This document shows, piece by piece, positions 24,101-36,963 of a stretch of DNA of 64,000 nucleotides. Source of the stretch: Phascolomyces articulosus. Lineage: Eukaryota > Mucoromycota > Mucoromycetes > Mucorales > Lichtheimiaceae. The notes beneath the pieces are model-generated. The model saw only the letters and a program-made list of their open reading frames with translations, did no database searches and was not told the origin of the DNA. Both the position numbers and the translations under genes were made by a program. Every line of letters begins with the position of its first letter. The stretch's first letter is position 1. The stretch spans positions 124,001 through 188,000 of the forward strand of contig JAIXMP010000035.1 in NCBI GenBank assembly GCA_025677815.1, read 5' to 3'.

Positions 24101-25265
24101 TCAAACGAATTAAAACTTATTGCCAATACCAAAAACAGCAAAGAAAGATAAATATAGTAAGATAATAAAAAGTTTATTTATTCCAGAATACCGTTCACTG
24201 GCCATTTTTATACTAGAAGATATGTTGATCAATCGTCATCATCACACAGACAATTACGTCTAAATCATTGCGGTGGTTGATCAATTCCTTTTTAAGTTCG
24301 GAAAACAGGACAATGGTTGAATATCGATAACATGGTTAAAAAAAAGTAATCGGCTTTGTACGACAAAACGGTTAGCCAATCATGCTTCCAAGCAACACAA
24401 AGAAGCTTCTCGCGCGAGAGTGGCACTGCTCCGCATCAAACAATAACGCAGCCAAAATCCGTGTGATCAGATGCCTTTTTTTTTTCTTGTTTGTTTCAAC
24501 ATCTTTTTTATGATTTAATTACCCTATGAAGTAAACTACATATTGTCTTGATTTTGTCTCTTTCAATGACAAATGTATGATAATCAAATTAGGAAATAAT
24601 CAATTATTAACAATTGCTATGAAACAAATTTGCAAGGATATAGAATGACATCTTCTTAACTCATGCAAGAAAAATGGAGAGAATCATTTAGAGTGTACAA
24701 TTTTTAAGAGACAGATAAAGTGAAAAAGATATTGGTAAGGTAACCAATGAAAGCCAAGTAAAATTTTTTTTGTTGAGCTGGTGTAAACGAAGATCCGAGA
24801 CAATTTTTTTTTATTAAGACAAGGTAAGAAAAGGTGGCGGATATAAGCGCCGTTTTTTATACGTATTATTTGAAATTAACAATACATTTTTTGTATATTG
24901 TTTAGGATCCATGAACCACTATTTATGTGGCGGTTACATATGGACTAAATATATACTGATATATTATGTCAATCATTACGGTTATATCATCCAGTTTCTC
25001 GGAGAATCGTATAATTTGGGTAATGTAGCAGCAAAAAAAAAAAAAAAAAAAGGACAGTCCAAAAGAATCATAAGGATAAGCTCCGCGCACGTCCCCTTTC
25101 AAAAAGGCATGTTATTCCAATTCGATTGGCTGACCAGTAACAATAATAGTGCAACGACTGAGAGAAATCATTCGATTTTTTTTCTTCTTCTTTCGGATTT
25201 CCCCCACCTTTCGTTATTATTCCTATTTCCCAAAGAAAGAGGGAACATCTTCACTATACTATCCG
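21196..25265. other. About 4 kb without a recognisable gene
   Basis: Very AT-rich with many poly-A/T tracts. A frame near 22069-22317 and another at 24911-25279 are open, but their composition is that of AT-rich noncoding DNA. The last 400 bases, GC-richer around 24385-24440, probably include the promoter and leader of the MHYT gene. Confidence 0.5.
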
Positions 25266-28200
25266 ATGGATGTTCCTGAAACAGATCTTGTGGCAACACA
25301 GGAGTTTAATGGCGGTATCATCTTTGTCAGTTATGTCATATCCGTCGTAGGCGCACAAACAACACTCGAATTACTTTCAAGACGAACACATATTCGTGGC
25401 CTTCACAACTGGTATTCTATCGTTTTTTTTTTTTCGCATTGATGATATATATAGTCTACCTCTTGAATTAGGTTGAAAAACGATTTTGTCCCGCTCGATA
25501 AAAAAACTTAGCATTGCAGAAAATAATGTGAAACCAACATAAACTATAATACTATTATATAGGTTTCTGCTTGGTGCAGCAGCTTTGTCAATGGGTGGTG
25601 TTGCGATATGGTCCATGCATTTTATTGGAAACAACAGTTTAACGTTAATGTTCGACGGTAATATTTATCATTTAAATTATTCAGCTGGATATACATTTGC
25701 AAGTTTAGTGGTAGCTATTGCTGTCATGTTCCTTGCATTCGCGTTTGTTGGGATCACTGAAGAAGCTGAAGTCATTCGTATTATTCCTAGCGGTACAATT
25801 GCTGGTGTATGTATTATTTTTCGTTCATTTAAGAAATAATATACATAAAATATTTGTGATCATTGAAAACTCATTAGATGCAATTATATTCTCTATAATA
25901 GATTGGAATTGCTGTCATGCACTATCTTGGTAAGTGCACATGAAATATATATTTATAATAATGAAGCAAAGAAGAGATAAAAAACGTGTAGTATTCTAAT
26001 ATGATAGAAATGGTATAGGCCAATTTGCAATTGACTTTTTTCATCTTACGTACAAGATTGAATATATTGCTGGCGCGGTAATAATTGCAGTTGCTGCAGT
26101 CAATGTTGCCTTGTATATCTTTTTTAAACTTCGAGAAAACTGGACAAACCAGTGGTACAAACGACTCGGATCGGCTCTACTCATGGGTATTGCTGTGTGT
26201 GGTATGGAATAAAAGAGATACTCAAAACAAAAAAAAAATCATACGATAAACTTTTTTCTTTACAAAGAGTCTAACCACATGTGTATACAATAGGCATGCA
26301 TTACACGGCCATGGCAGGAACAGAATATCGATTACCTCCACACCAGATACCGCCTACACCAGCATTAAGTCGTGCAGGTTTGATTGGTATTATATCCGCT
26401 ATTGTCGTTGTCGCATGTGTCCTATTACTTTCTATTGCAGTGAAATCAGGTGTTGTCCATTTACCCATGGCTGTCCAACAAGCCAAGAATGAACGTCTAT
26501 TTCTTGATGTGGTATTCTTTGACCGAAATGGACGTATATTAGTCAACTTGGATGGCACTGTACCCATGAAAGAAGTTTTGGGAGACATTCACGCCAATGT
26601 GAGTAATCTTTATTTTTTTGGGGGGGAGAGGAGAAAGGAAAAAATAAAGTAGAGCTGTTGTTGTTTGTCGCACATTCACATGGAGAAATATGCATGTAAT
26701 AATTAGCTCTGGGTGATTGGTACCACCTTCAATTGTAAAAGAACTGAGTACTAATGCAGTCCTTTCCTTTTTTGGATCATGCGCATTTTTTTAGAGTTCA
26801 AACATGGAATTTACAGTCAGCAATCCACTTTTTCTTCGATTATTTGATGTCACAACAAAATGGACAAGACGTAATTCATCATTTAGCGATAGACCCTCTG
26901 AACAATCATCCACTCGCACCAATGATCCTCATGATCTTGTCGAAAGTTTATTCTTGGATGCTGCCCGAGAACTTGCACACGAATTACGATTACCTTCTCT
27001 TGGAGAATTAGGTACCATGTTTGATGATATTATTAAAACAAATACTATTGCAAAACCACGTACTGGATTTTGGAATCGTCGAAAAGCCAAAGATTCTTCA
27101 AAATCATCATCTGATGGTAGTAGTACGATGCTTCGAGAAACAACCAAAACATCCGAAATCGATGAGAATAACGACAAAAACGGCAAAGATAACCATCGCA
27201 AAAGCAGTAACAACAATAACAATAACAACAACAGAAAGAGCCATCGTTTTAGTAGGAACTTTCATGTTGATAAAAAGCCTCCACCAATGAAGCGTGTGTA
27301 TAGTGATTCAACGTTTGACAATGCAACTATACTGGAAGAAGGAACATTGCCTCACGGTGACACTCGGAGAATAAGTCAAACATCTTTACCAAATGGTCGG
27401 GAACAAAACAATAGAGATCGCGATATGTCACACAAAAATATCAGTCGTCCACCATCAGCTACAACAGAAAGACTTTCATCTCAAGATGACATCCACTCTG
27501 AAGATCGCCATATTTTCCTCGTTAAACGTATCGATAAAAAAGAATTGACACGATTACTCGCCCTTGGCTATCGTTTTGCTGAAGCTACCTTTATTTCAAG
27601 AACCATGGGTGATTATTTACAAATACCAACAGACCATATGTCAATTTATTTTGCCGATATGCGACATATGGCGTTATCTGTTCCAGAGTTGATGCAACAG
27701 AAATATGCTGAAAAGCAATTACCCCATTATCCAAACCGACATAGTACTACTATACATTCACCAGTCACAGGGACCTCTTCGTCCTTAGCAGAAAGTTCCT
27801 CCGCTGCTTCGGTATCATCAGATAATGATCCTATTCCAGAGAGTGCTACACGTGGAGCTGTTTATTTGGGTCTCTCTGTCCTCGTTCATGAAGACAAAGA
27901 ACATAATCCTCACAACATTCATATTATCGTTGACAAAAAACGAAGACATGCATTCCCTATGGTCCAACTCCAGTATGAAGATGGCGAAGTCCCTGTTACT
28001 CTTGCACCTGAAGAACGTAATTGTGTCCTTAGTTTACATGGTCAATCATTACAAAATATGTGTTCACTCGAGTCCCATATCCAACTACCACGCGAGAGTG
28101 GCAGTACTCTTGTAGGAGGAAGACAATCCTCTGATTGGGCAACAGCTAGCGATACAACATCAGCAACTTTTGTCACTTCCACAGGTTCACCACCTGATTT

Positions 28201-29176
28201 TGGTGGCGCATCTCCTATATCCAGTGGCAACATATTTTCACCTACTTCACCATCGAGTACCCGAGGCGTCACATTGACAACAAGATTCACAAGAGCACTC
28301 GAACTTTCATGTCAAAAGTTGGTCGATCTGTCAAGTTATGGTAAACCATTAGCCAGTGTCGCAAAACTTCATGGTGAAGTTGTTGATATTCCACCTTTTG
28401 GTTTAACTATGGGACCATGCCAATTGATCCTGTTCCGCGCGTGGGTCACCATTCCAGGTACCATTTCAGCCATCAATCAAACACTGACAGAAAATATAAA
28501 GTGTGTACCATTGCCTCTTTACCGAAGTCTCGCGTATCACATCACTGATCAAGCCGTTATTCGATATCGTGCTGTCACTATGCGCAGTGTTCCTGAGTCC
28601 ACCTACTTAGTACAACAACGTGTGTATCAATCCACCGCTGCAGTATCTGCTCCTTCACCAGCAGCATCGAAACCTGCTCCCCCATCGTCACCTTTATCAC
28701 GCAACCATGATATCACCAGTGGTGAAAACAGCAGTTTTAGTTATGATAATCGTAACAGTACCTACGATGATACCAGCAATACACCAACACTCGCAAATTC
28801 GTCACTGATAGACAGGGACGAACTCGAAGATATCAAATCCCCTACATCACCCCCTTCAACAGCAAGCAACCATCCGCAATTACCGAGTAACAATACTTCA
28901 CCATCCGAATCAAATCGTACAAGTGTTCTTGCACCATTACCATCATTACCTCCTCCTCCGAGAACACGACGACCAAAACTCCAGTTCCCAGCTGCATCTG
29001 GTCTTTCATTGCTTAGCTTAGAATCCCTTGCAGACAAACGAGCAGCAAGCCAGCAAAGTCAAATTGCACCATCAGTAACTTCCATTGAGTTGCCCACTAT
29101 TCTTACTATTTTACCAACACAAGACCGTTTCTGGTGGCTTAATAGCATGATTGATGAAATCATGCATGGTTATTAA
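25266..29176 (+). CDS. MHYT-domain integral membrane sensor protein
   Basis: Six exons: 25266-25411, 25563-25806, 25902-25929 (28 bases), 26019-26201, 26294-26598 and 26795-29176, giving 1,095 residues. The N-terminal third has about seven membrane spans and three copies of the MHYT signature: WSMHFIG, AVMHYLG and GMHYTAMAG. MHYT domains are proposed to bind a metal (copper) through the Met/His residues and to sense O2, CO or NO at the membrane. In bacteria they sit on GGDEF/EAL or histidine kinase proteins. Here a large cytosolic tail of about 790 residues follows. It has long Ser/Pro/Asn-rich linkers and two more ordered blocks (about FLVKRIDKKELTRLLALGYRFAE and AKLHGEVVDIPPFGLTMGPCQ) but no recognised catalytic domain. 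The start ATG gives MDVPETDLVATQEFNGG just before the first span, as in other family members. Confidence 0.92.
27199..27231 (+). repeat. Asn-coding AAC/AAT repeat in the MHYT gene
   Basis: A run of AAC/AAT codons encodes a poly-Asn stretch in the cytosolic linker. It is typical of slippage-prone disordered regions. Confidence 0.8.
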
Positions 29177-30035
29177 AAAGCATTCCTCTTCTTAATATAT
29201 GTACATTACCCTCTCTTTTTTTAATTATTTATCTATACTCCATATTTTCTTCCTCTTTGTTTTCCATGTCACACACACACAATCTCTCTCTACTTTTTTT
29301 CTTGTTCTTTTGTTTGCCATCCCCATATTCATATATCCATTCCGTCTTTGTCACACTATACTATTTGTTCATCATCCCATATATACTACATTCATCTGCA
29401 TTATCATTCATTTTTTTGTATACATAGAATTAGCAATTACTAAATATATAACACACAATAAATTCTAAATAACTATTTTTTAGTATATGGTAAATAGCAT
29501 CGTGTTGAAGAAAAACTCAAATAGTTTTAGTAAGAGGTAATATTACTACGATCATTTCGATAACCCAACAATCTAATAAAATTGTTGAGTACCGTATCAA
29601 CAGTCACTTTAAATAAACTTTATAGTTTAGGTCACAATAAGAAAATTTATGCGTTCTCCTCTTGTCAATGCTTCTCCTTTGGGATACATGACATTATATA
29701 TATATAATGTAACAATAGTGTTTTCAGTTATAAATCAATAGATAGGTCGTGTATAGAAATAATCTAACATATTAGACTACTGTCATCCATTTATATTATT
29801 TTGGTTAGCGGCGTCATCGTCCTAATTACCATGGACAACTACGATTTCTTTGTAGCACAATGGTAAAGCAAATCTAACCAATATCGATATACACATTAGT
29901 CATGTCAGTCAAGTAAAGATGAATGACGATCACGCACACAGGAAAACAAAATAATATAAATAATAAGCACTACTTTATTTACTTGGAAACTTCGATAAAT
30001 TATTAATGAGTTATAATCATTCTTTTGGTTTTGCT
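29177..30035. other. 3' flank of the MHYT gene; no gene seen
   Basis: Starts T/C-rich (29200-29420), the expected 3' UTR, then AT-rich. A tRNA A-box-like stretch near 29850 lacks a B box and was not called. Confidence 0.55.
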
Positions 30036-30713
30036 TTAAACATCGGCCCTATCTACTATTTGAATGTTGTTGATATAAGAGGCACATGTTTCTTCATTGC
30101 CAAGAAAATGGATGGAACGCAAAAATAGCTTTGTAGCACGCAGTATTTTATCAGTAGGTAACACCATGGCACCAAGCTCTTTAAACTTATTATCAAGGTC
30201 TGGAAGAGCGGGCTTCCTATTTTGATCAAGTTTACGCTCTAATCTACACTTGGCTAGAAGACCGACAATAACATTAAGCATCTGAACCTCAGCCTAATTG
30301 AACACTTAATAAAAAAAAGAAATAATTTTTGTTCAGAACATGAATTATCATCACGTTTTTTTTTATGTATGGTTACAAACAATATATGTTCCTGGACAAA
30401 GTTGTCTTTATACATATAGCGAGAGGGAGAAAAAGAACACGAGTAGCACATTAATTTTTACCGAAGCATTATAGAATCGTGTTATTTAAAGTACACACAA
30501 TCCATTACCGTTCCCATCCAAAACTAAGAATATCGCGTTCATGAGCTGGTCCATGACCAAGTGAAGTCATTGACTTTTTTTGTGATTTTTATAAATCGAT
30601 CCAGGATAATAAATTTTACAGAATCTTCATAGATTTTGGGATCCATGCACATAGCTCACAGATTAGACCCAATGATAGTTCCTTTGGGAATAAGTATCCC
30701 TGACATGTTACTA
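30036..30713 (-). pseudogene. Cytochrome P450 C-terminal remnant
   Basis: Reading down the minus strand from 30713: GILIPKGTIIGSNL, a stop where Trp is expected, AMCMDPKIYED and VKFIILDRF. After a frame change come SLGHGPAHERDILSFGWE (to 30509), a 25-base exon at 30405-30381 (RQLCPGTYI) and a last exon at 30293-30036 (AEVQMLNVIVGLLAKCRLE to a stop). This is the order of a P450 from the ERR-following loop through the haem-binding loop to the C-terminus, in the style of the Mucorales CYP509-like enzymes. The haem motif reads FGWERQLCPG: the Cys is kept, but the conserved second Gly is Glu and one Arg is Gln. The in-frame stop, frameshift and missing N-terminal two thirds show it is a relic. Confidence 0.8.
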
Positions 30714-31507
30714 TATATATAATAATATATGAAAACAGGAAAGCAAAGGCATTAGTCAAGCATTATAGTTACAATGGTTACGGTGTGAACTTGAACTACC
30801 GTGAACAGCCTTTATTTATGTAGGTTATTATTTTTTGAGGAGTTTTTATGGTGTAGCTTGTGTATTATACTAACCATATACCAAGTGGGGATCCCCCAAT
30901 GTAACATACTAAGGCATTAAAAATTACGCAATTTACCATTGAGTTATCAATTGGTACTGTCTACCTTCTTATACCAGGGTGCATTGATGAATCATCTAGC
31001 GATTGCTATATGTTTGAAATTACCATGAGTTTTACAATACCTTTGATGTTATTGATATATTATTACTCTCGTCCGCAAAAAATGCCTAAATAAATAATAA
31101 ATCATGTAAATATAATATGCTGCATGAATGTAGAAGACGTTACTATCATGCTAACGTATGAAAATATATCACACTATCACCCGGTTCTTGATTTTTTTTT
31201 TTTGCATGAAAACCAATCCATTTTATATCTAGTGGGAATGGGAAGTATTTATGACTCAACAATGACATAGAGGTCTCAAACATATGTCTTTAAGATTTTT
31301 CTTCGTGAATACGTGTGAAAACAATCTATTCACAGAAGTACAAATGAAGTAATTCAATGAAGACATTATGAAATTCTATAACAAAAAAAAAAGTACAGCA
31401 AATAAATATTGAAAGTGCATATATTGTCTTGGAAACAAAATATTACAACGGTGAATTTTTATTACTAATGTGCTTTAAAACATCTTTTACTAATAATGAA
31501 TTTGCAG
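30714..31507. other. Between P450 remnant and expanded-family fragment
   Basis: AT-rich, without an ORF of note. More of the P450 upstream sequence would be expected here on the minus strand, but I find nothing convincing. Confidence 0.45.
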
Positions 31508-32873
31508 TTTTTGAATCTTATTTAAAATCAACAGAAAATCCCTCATTACGGGAATTCGTTGGGTAGTATGTGTCTGTATTGGCTGCCTTGCACAAAAGAT
31601 ATGAAAATTTGACAGAAGTGTGGACGTCCAATTTCGCAAAGGCCCGTAGTCATTCCTTCCGTGACATGAAAAAGAATCAGTTACCTAAAATCAACACAAA
31701 AGATACGGATTGGGGTGATATTGCACTTGAAGTACTTTCCGTAAGTATTTGATAACCTTCATGATGCTACGAGTGACAAAGTTTAGAATCTAATTATAAT
31801 TACATAGAACGGATTTGAACATGAACAAAATGTAGTTGGTGTTGACGACTCTGTGTCGACAAGTACACGTTCAAGTACCACTTCGACTACCAGCTTATCT
31901 TCTATTAATAGATCATTCATTAACTCATTCCGTGATACCTACAAAAATATGGAACATGAAAAAGGAAACTTTCTACGGGAAAGATAGTAGAAGATCAGTT
32001 ATTTGAATTCGGTTTATCAAGAAAGTTTGAGCAGTATGTGGATGTTTTTTTTATAAAAGCGTCAAGTAACACCTATTGGTCTTGTGTAATTCTTGTATAA
32101 ATAACTGCTTTTCATTCTATAGCTCTGCACACAGCTTCATTTTGGACTTGGGTGACGAAAGCATCTGTAAAAAATTCACAGAGGAGGAACTTGTTGAAAT
32201 ATCCGAAAACACCCATATCCATTACCACGTATCTCTCCTTCTCTTATTAAATATTTGAATATCTTTATTGACTTGGTGGTAAAAATACTTTTTAGGCGTT
32301 CTATACGGAATATGAAAAAACCCTTAGGATCTGTTATGCTGTCTGTCGTGCAACTTTTTTTTGGGGGGGAGGGAAGGTTGTCTTGAATGAGTATTCCTTT
32401 GTTCAATGTAGTATAAGAACTGACATATGCTTGATAGAAATCAATTGAAGATCTTGAAAAGCGATCAAGTAAAAGACTCTATGATTTTGACATTGAATTC
32501 GAACTGGACTGGGCACAAAGTTCTTTTCAAAATGCGATCCGACTTTTTCATGCCAATTACTTCCCCCTGACGAACCAAACGGAAGCAGATATCACCCGAC
32601 GTCTTTGGAATTTTATTGATACTGTATTCGATAATGAAAAAGAGGATGTAAAAACGTAAGTGCAATCAGTTGCACTCAACTTGTGCTAGTGTCGAACGAC
32701 AAAATGGGAAAGGTGAACCTAACCAACGAAAAAGGCATGGTCACAGAACTGACATTTTATTTAAGGTGGTTCAAGGTGAACTTGGTTGTCCAGAAGTTGA
32801 AAAAGAAGATAATGGAAATGCTGATTATATTTTACAACTTTCTATACTCATCATTATTAATATATCTTATTAA
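31508..32873 (+). pseudogene. Second Mucoromycota expanded-family fragment (D..ELG..E motif)
   Basis: Blocks 31508-31740, 31808-31986, 32123-32228, 32438-32655 and 32690-32873 keep phase. They encode an RYENLTEVWTSNFAKARSHS segment, a Ser/Thr linker, AHSFILDLGDESICKKF, then EFELDWAQSSFQNAIRLF, and finally QRKRHGHRTDILF followed by GELGCPEVEKED. The last block matches the GRK.D..F....ELG..E pattern that I recall from very numerous Mucorales proteins of unknown function. A TAG at 31564-31566 interrupts the first block unless the exon starts right after it. The last intron would be only 34 bases, and the protein stops soon after the motif, so the C-terminal part is missing. It is probably a truncated copy. 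The acidic pattern again recalls PD-(D/E)XK enzymes (inference). Confidence 0.55.
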
Positions 32874-33240
32874 TATCCTTTCTTTTTCATTTCCATATTC
32901 TTGTAACTTTTTTGAAATCATAAAATAACATTGCATGTTATGGCTAGCCCATAATAATTATTGGCATATTTGTTCCTACTATGTTTTATGGCATCATCTT
33001 GAATTATAGGAAACATATTGTGATAAAAAATAATAATAGAAGTTATAGAGATTGTTGGTTGTGATTCTTGAATTTATTTTGCATCTTTCTATTATCTTGA
33101 ATATATTTTTTTCTAAGGTGATAAATATAAAGCACGATATAACTTTTATTTATTTCTGAAGGTATGGTATTACATTTAATTATTCATAAAGTAGATAAAC
33201 AACAAAATAGGGATATATTATTAACTGGTTTATATTTTTA
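32874..33240. other. Short AT-rich spacer before the chitin synthase stop
   Basis: No ORF. It is the 3' flank of both the family fragment (+) and the chitin synthase (-). Confidence 0.55.
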
Positions 33241-36200
33241 CTAGGAGGAGAAAAGACGTAACACTAAATATATTATGGATCCAGAAAACCGGAAAGCTGC
33301 AAGCCCTGCATTTACCCATAACATAGCCATCATGTATGAATTTGCAGCAGTCTTTGGAAGTACACTGTCATCTTCGGGATCTCTATATGACGAAGAAGTT
33401 ACAATTGCTACCAATAAGGTATTACATGCAATCCAAACCAAGACCAGATGCGTTCTAAATGACCGATAATAATCCTCTTGATTAAAGCGAGGTGGTTCCT
33501 ATAACATTGTTATACCAATAACAATAGCAATATGTCAGGACAATTACAAAAACTAAAAATAAAACTTAATGACTATCTTTCCTGTTCTAAAATCTTACCT
33601 CCTCTGGCCTTTCGTTCCGAAGTAGCTCATCCATAGCTTCATCATATAGACTATCGATATCGATTTGCTCTGCAGGTAAATCCACTTCTACAGTATCTTC
33701 GCTGGATTCGCCATCATCCTTTTTCTGCTTTTTGGCTACTCCAAGATCTTTTGATACAGTGTTGTCACCTTTTGTGCCCCAACTATTTGTTTGCAAATAA
33801 ATATCTTAGTATTGAATACCACTTTATTTTTTTGTTGCTATTAACCAACCAATATCGTTAACTCCGAATTATATCAAATGATTAAAAGAACTAACCTGAC
33901 ATCGTGGGTGTTACAGAATGCATAGATCGTCAAAATATTTATGAAACCGGGTAATAGAATCAGATAAAACAGGAAACTTGGGTTGATCATATGCCATGGT
34001 TGTAGGTAAAGAAAGCTTGACACAAGATACAATCCCCACGTTGTCATGAGAGAAATAATAATATTACGGAACACTTCATTTTCCATCAGTTTACTCACAG
34101 TGAGCTCACCATTATTTTCGTTTGTGGTGTTTGTAACAGATTCTCTTATCCCCAAGGATACGAGCCATCCGGACATAGCTAGCATATAGATCATTATAAT
34201 GGAGAAAGCAACAAGACAAGCAGTAAATAACCATTTTGATCTAAAGATATAAAATTAGAATTTAGTGCGTTGGGGGGGTTGTTTTCGATACAGAGAGTAT
34301 ACATCCAAGTAATACTTACACTTGGGGTCGATTTCCCATGGAGCAAATAAAAACAACAACAATTACAAACAGATATCCGTAACGGAGTATTTCAGATAGC
34401 AGCTCTCCCAACTCTTGGTTATCACCCAAAGGTCCATGTTCGTTCGTCAAACTACTGGTAATGCAATAAAATGCAATATAAAAGTTACCCTATCCAACAT
34501 TTATTTTTTGGTTAATTAGCCAGATTTTAAAACTAGGATAAAGCAAAAAAAAAAAAAGTTCGTACCAAAGAAATCCAATTAAATATTAAGCTAATGGAGT
34601 TATAGATTGTTTCGATTGTCAATAAGAGCAGACGCGTGAACGAATGATCACTTCTCCACATGGAACTAAAATTCCATAAACTGTAAACACTAGCAAAAAA
34701 GCTTCCATTCAACCATCGACGCCGTTGGGATATAAATTCAGGGAGAGTTTCAGGTACATCTGTGACAGCAAATGCGCTCTTGCAATATCGAAGGACCCAT
34801 CGTTCTTTTCTTTTTGCTACCAGTTCATAACACAAAATTCTGTCCTCGGCTAGGTACATGTTGGCTTGAAACAACCCACCATCGTTAGTTTTATGGAGTG
34901 TCTCGCCTTTGAAGTATTTTTCCAATGGTCCTTGACCGTTAATATCATTCTGTAATGCTGAGTATCTATAAGCTGAAAAGGCACCTGGGAGTACTGAAAT
35001 ATAACCAAACACGCTTTCCATGGGCTTATCCAAGATATTCGACATTTTGTATTCAAAGTTTTGTGCGGCTACAAGTGGATTAAGAAGATATTTTCCACAG
35101 GGACCAAGCAAAGCCCGAATTTCACCACAGGCGCCACCAACTTGAGGGTTTAGATGAAAGGTTTTCCATAGATCATAAATGCTTCGACCTCCAGGCCTTG
35201 TTCCAACATCCAATAAAACACAGACCTCAGGTTTCAATAATGGACCAAAAGCATTAAAAAACCATCTATGCGAATTGATCTTTTTGGCATTCTTTTCTTT
35301 TAAGCAAAATAGGATTTGAACAGGTACAATTCCCTAATATTATTTCGTATATATATATATTTATTTATTTAGAAGGGTCCACATACGCTTTTATTCACAT
35401 TAAATTATCTGAATAAAATTATTATTTTTTAATACCTTGTCTGTTCCTTTAATCGTCATATCTTCGGTTAAAGACATTTGTGTAGTAAACTATTGTATAT
35501 TATTAAAATGAATACGTTACGATAACAATAATGAGAAATCAAAGTTTCAATTTTTTTTTTACCTCGTAAACATGAGCTTCAACAGGTTTATCATCTACAA
35601 CATTTTTGGCAACACCTGCTTGATATACTCCCAAACAAGCAAGAATGGTAAGGACACGTTTATTGATTACTTTTCGACCATCAGCTACAATGGATACAAC
35701 CACCTTTTTCCATCCTTCTGGACCCCACATAGCCGAGTTTTTATGACAAAGAAATGCAACATTTTTCATAACACCATGCAACGTGCGAGCAAACAATATA
35801 TCATCTTCCTATATTTATGAAGTAATTAATCTATCAACATGGGCAAGCATATAGGATGTGGGATCTTTAAAAAAGAAAAAAAAATAACTTACATTATACA
35901 TCGTAATAACAATGAATAATTCAGTTTTGCGGTCAAATATTTGTTGACGAAACTCATAATTTTTATTAGGTACTTCATCAGGATCGCATGTTACAGCTGT
36001 ATACCGCATATAGGCAAATTCATCATCTTTTCTAGGAATCGCGTCGTAAAGACGTTCTGGTACTCTTTGGTTGACAACCAAGTTGCCTTTTGTCAAACGG
36101 ATTCTCTGGGTGGCGTATCGACGGGCTGTATGTGCAGGGGCAGGACCAAAACGCATTCTACTAGTATCTGATGGCGCGACATGTGGTGTTGCACCAGTAT

Positions 36201-36732
36201 CATCACCCGATATATCAACCAAAGTACTTGTTGCTGATACTCGGTTACCACGTTGATAACGCTGCCCTGAGGGGGTTTGAAGATGGCTTTGAGAAGGATC
36301 AGGAAATATAAACTGCTGCTGTTGTTGTTGTTGTTGCTGTTGATGATGATGAATAAGTCGCGGAGGAGGTACAGGTGGAGTTTCTGTTGATGGAGGAAGT
36401 TCACATGCGGGTGCTGTATACGGTCGATAGGGACTTGTAAGCATAAATGGTTGTTGCCTTGATCCACTTGGAGTCGCTGCCATTGGAGGAGGGGGTGCGG
36501 AAGATACGCCATCCATTATCCTCGTAGAAGGAGTTTGCGTTCGATCCATCATTTCGGGTTGTTGTGGATGCTGTCGTTGTGCTGTATTTTCTTTGCCAAA
36601 CAAAAAATTATAAAACCAACCACTGCCTCCACCATGTTGTCTGTCACTGTGGTAGTCGTTTGCTACATTATCATGAGGATTGTTGGAAGAAGACAAGGGT
36701 GGGCATTGTAAATTATGATTATGCTGTTCCAT
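33241..36732 (-). CDS. Chitin synthase (division I type)
   Basis: Eight exons: 36732-35893, 35808-35563, 35489-35436, 35333-34566, 34489-34320, 34240-33896, 33782-33599 and 33498-33241, giving 954 residues with all phases closed. The enzyme polymerises UDP-GlcNAc into chitin at the plasma membrane. The first about 180 residues are disordered, Pro/Gln-rich, with a poly-Gln run. The catalytic core shows [40 protein letters not shown] (general base region) and SQRRRWLNG (the QRRRW signature of processive synthases). Several transmembrane spans follow, with SWGTKGD between them, then a final pair of spans. No myosin head or cytochrome-b5 domain is present, so it belongs to the class I-III group. 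It is arranged head-to-head with the HNH-like gene. Confidence 0.95.
36310..36345 (-). repeat. Poly-Gln codon repeat in chitin synthase
   Basis: CAA/CAG codons encode about ten Gln residues in the disordered N-terminal region, preceded by His codons. Confidence 0.85.
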
Positions 36733-36963
36733 TCGATAGTTTTTTTAAAAAAAGATGGAAAGAATGAGAAAGAGAAAGAAAGATGTTGTCGAATTTGGGT
36801 GCAGAGGAAGGTTTAATAAAATCAACATCAGAGACAATGAAATCTGTGTTTAAGCCCATGATTTTTATTTTTTATTTTGTACAATTCCAAAAAAGGAGTT
36901 TGTTTTCTTTAGTTGCATATTTTTCATTCCACAAACTACCCTTCAAAATATTACAACAGCAAA
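36733..36963. promoter_or_regulatory. Divergent promoter between chitin synthase and HNH-like gene
   Basis: Only 231 bases separate the two ATGs. The region is A/G-rich next to the chitin synthase and T-rich next to the other gene. No TATA box is obvious. Confidence 0.6.

Noticed and set aside
24911..25279. 122-codon frame just before the MHYT start
   Set aside because: Low-complexity Tyr/Ile/Lys/Phe composition with a poly-A run inside; likely leader sequence.
29846..29870. tRNA A-box-like sequence (TAGCACAATGG)
   Set aside because: It fits the A-box pattern, but no B box and no cloverleaf arms follow within the expected distance.
36093..36512. Minus-strand 139-codon frame in another phase of chitin synthase exon 1
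   Set aside because: A shadow of the disordered, Gln/Pro-coding region. The other frame joins in phase with all downstream exons.
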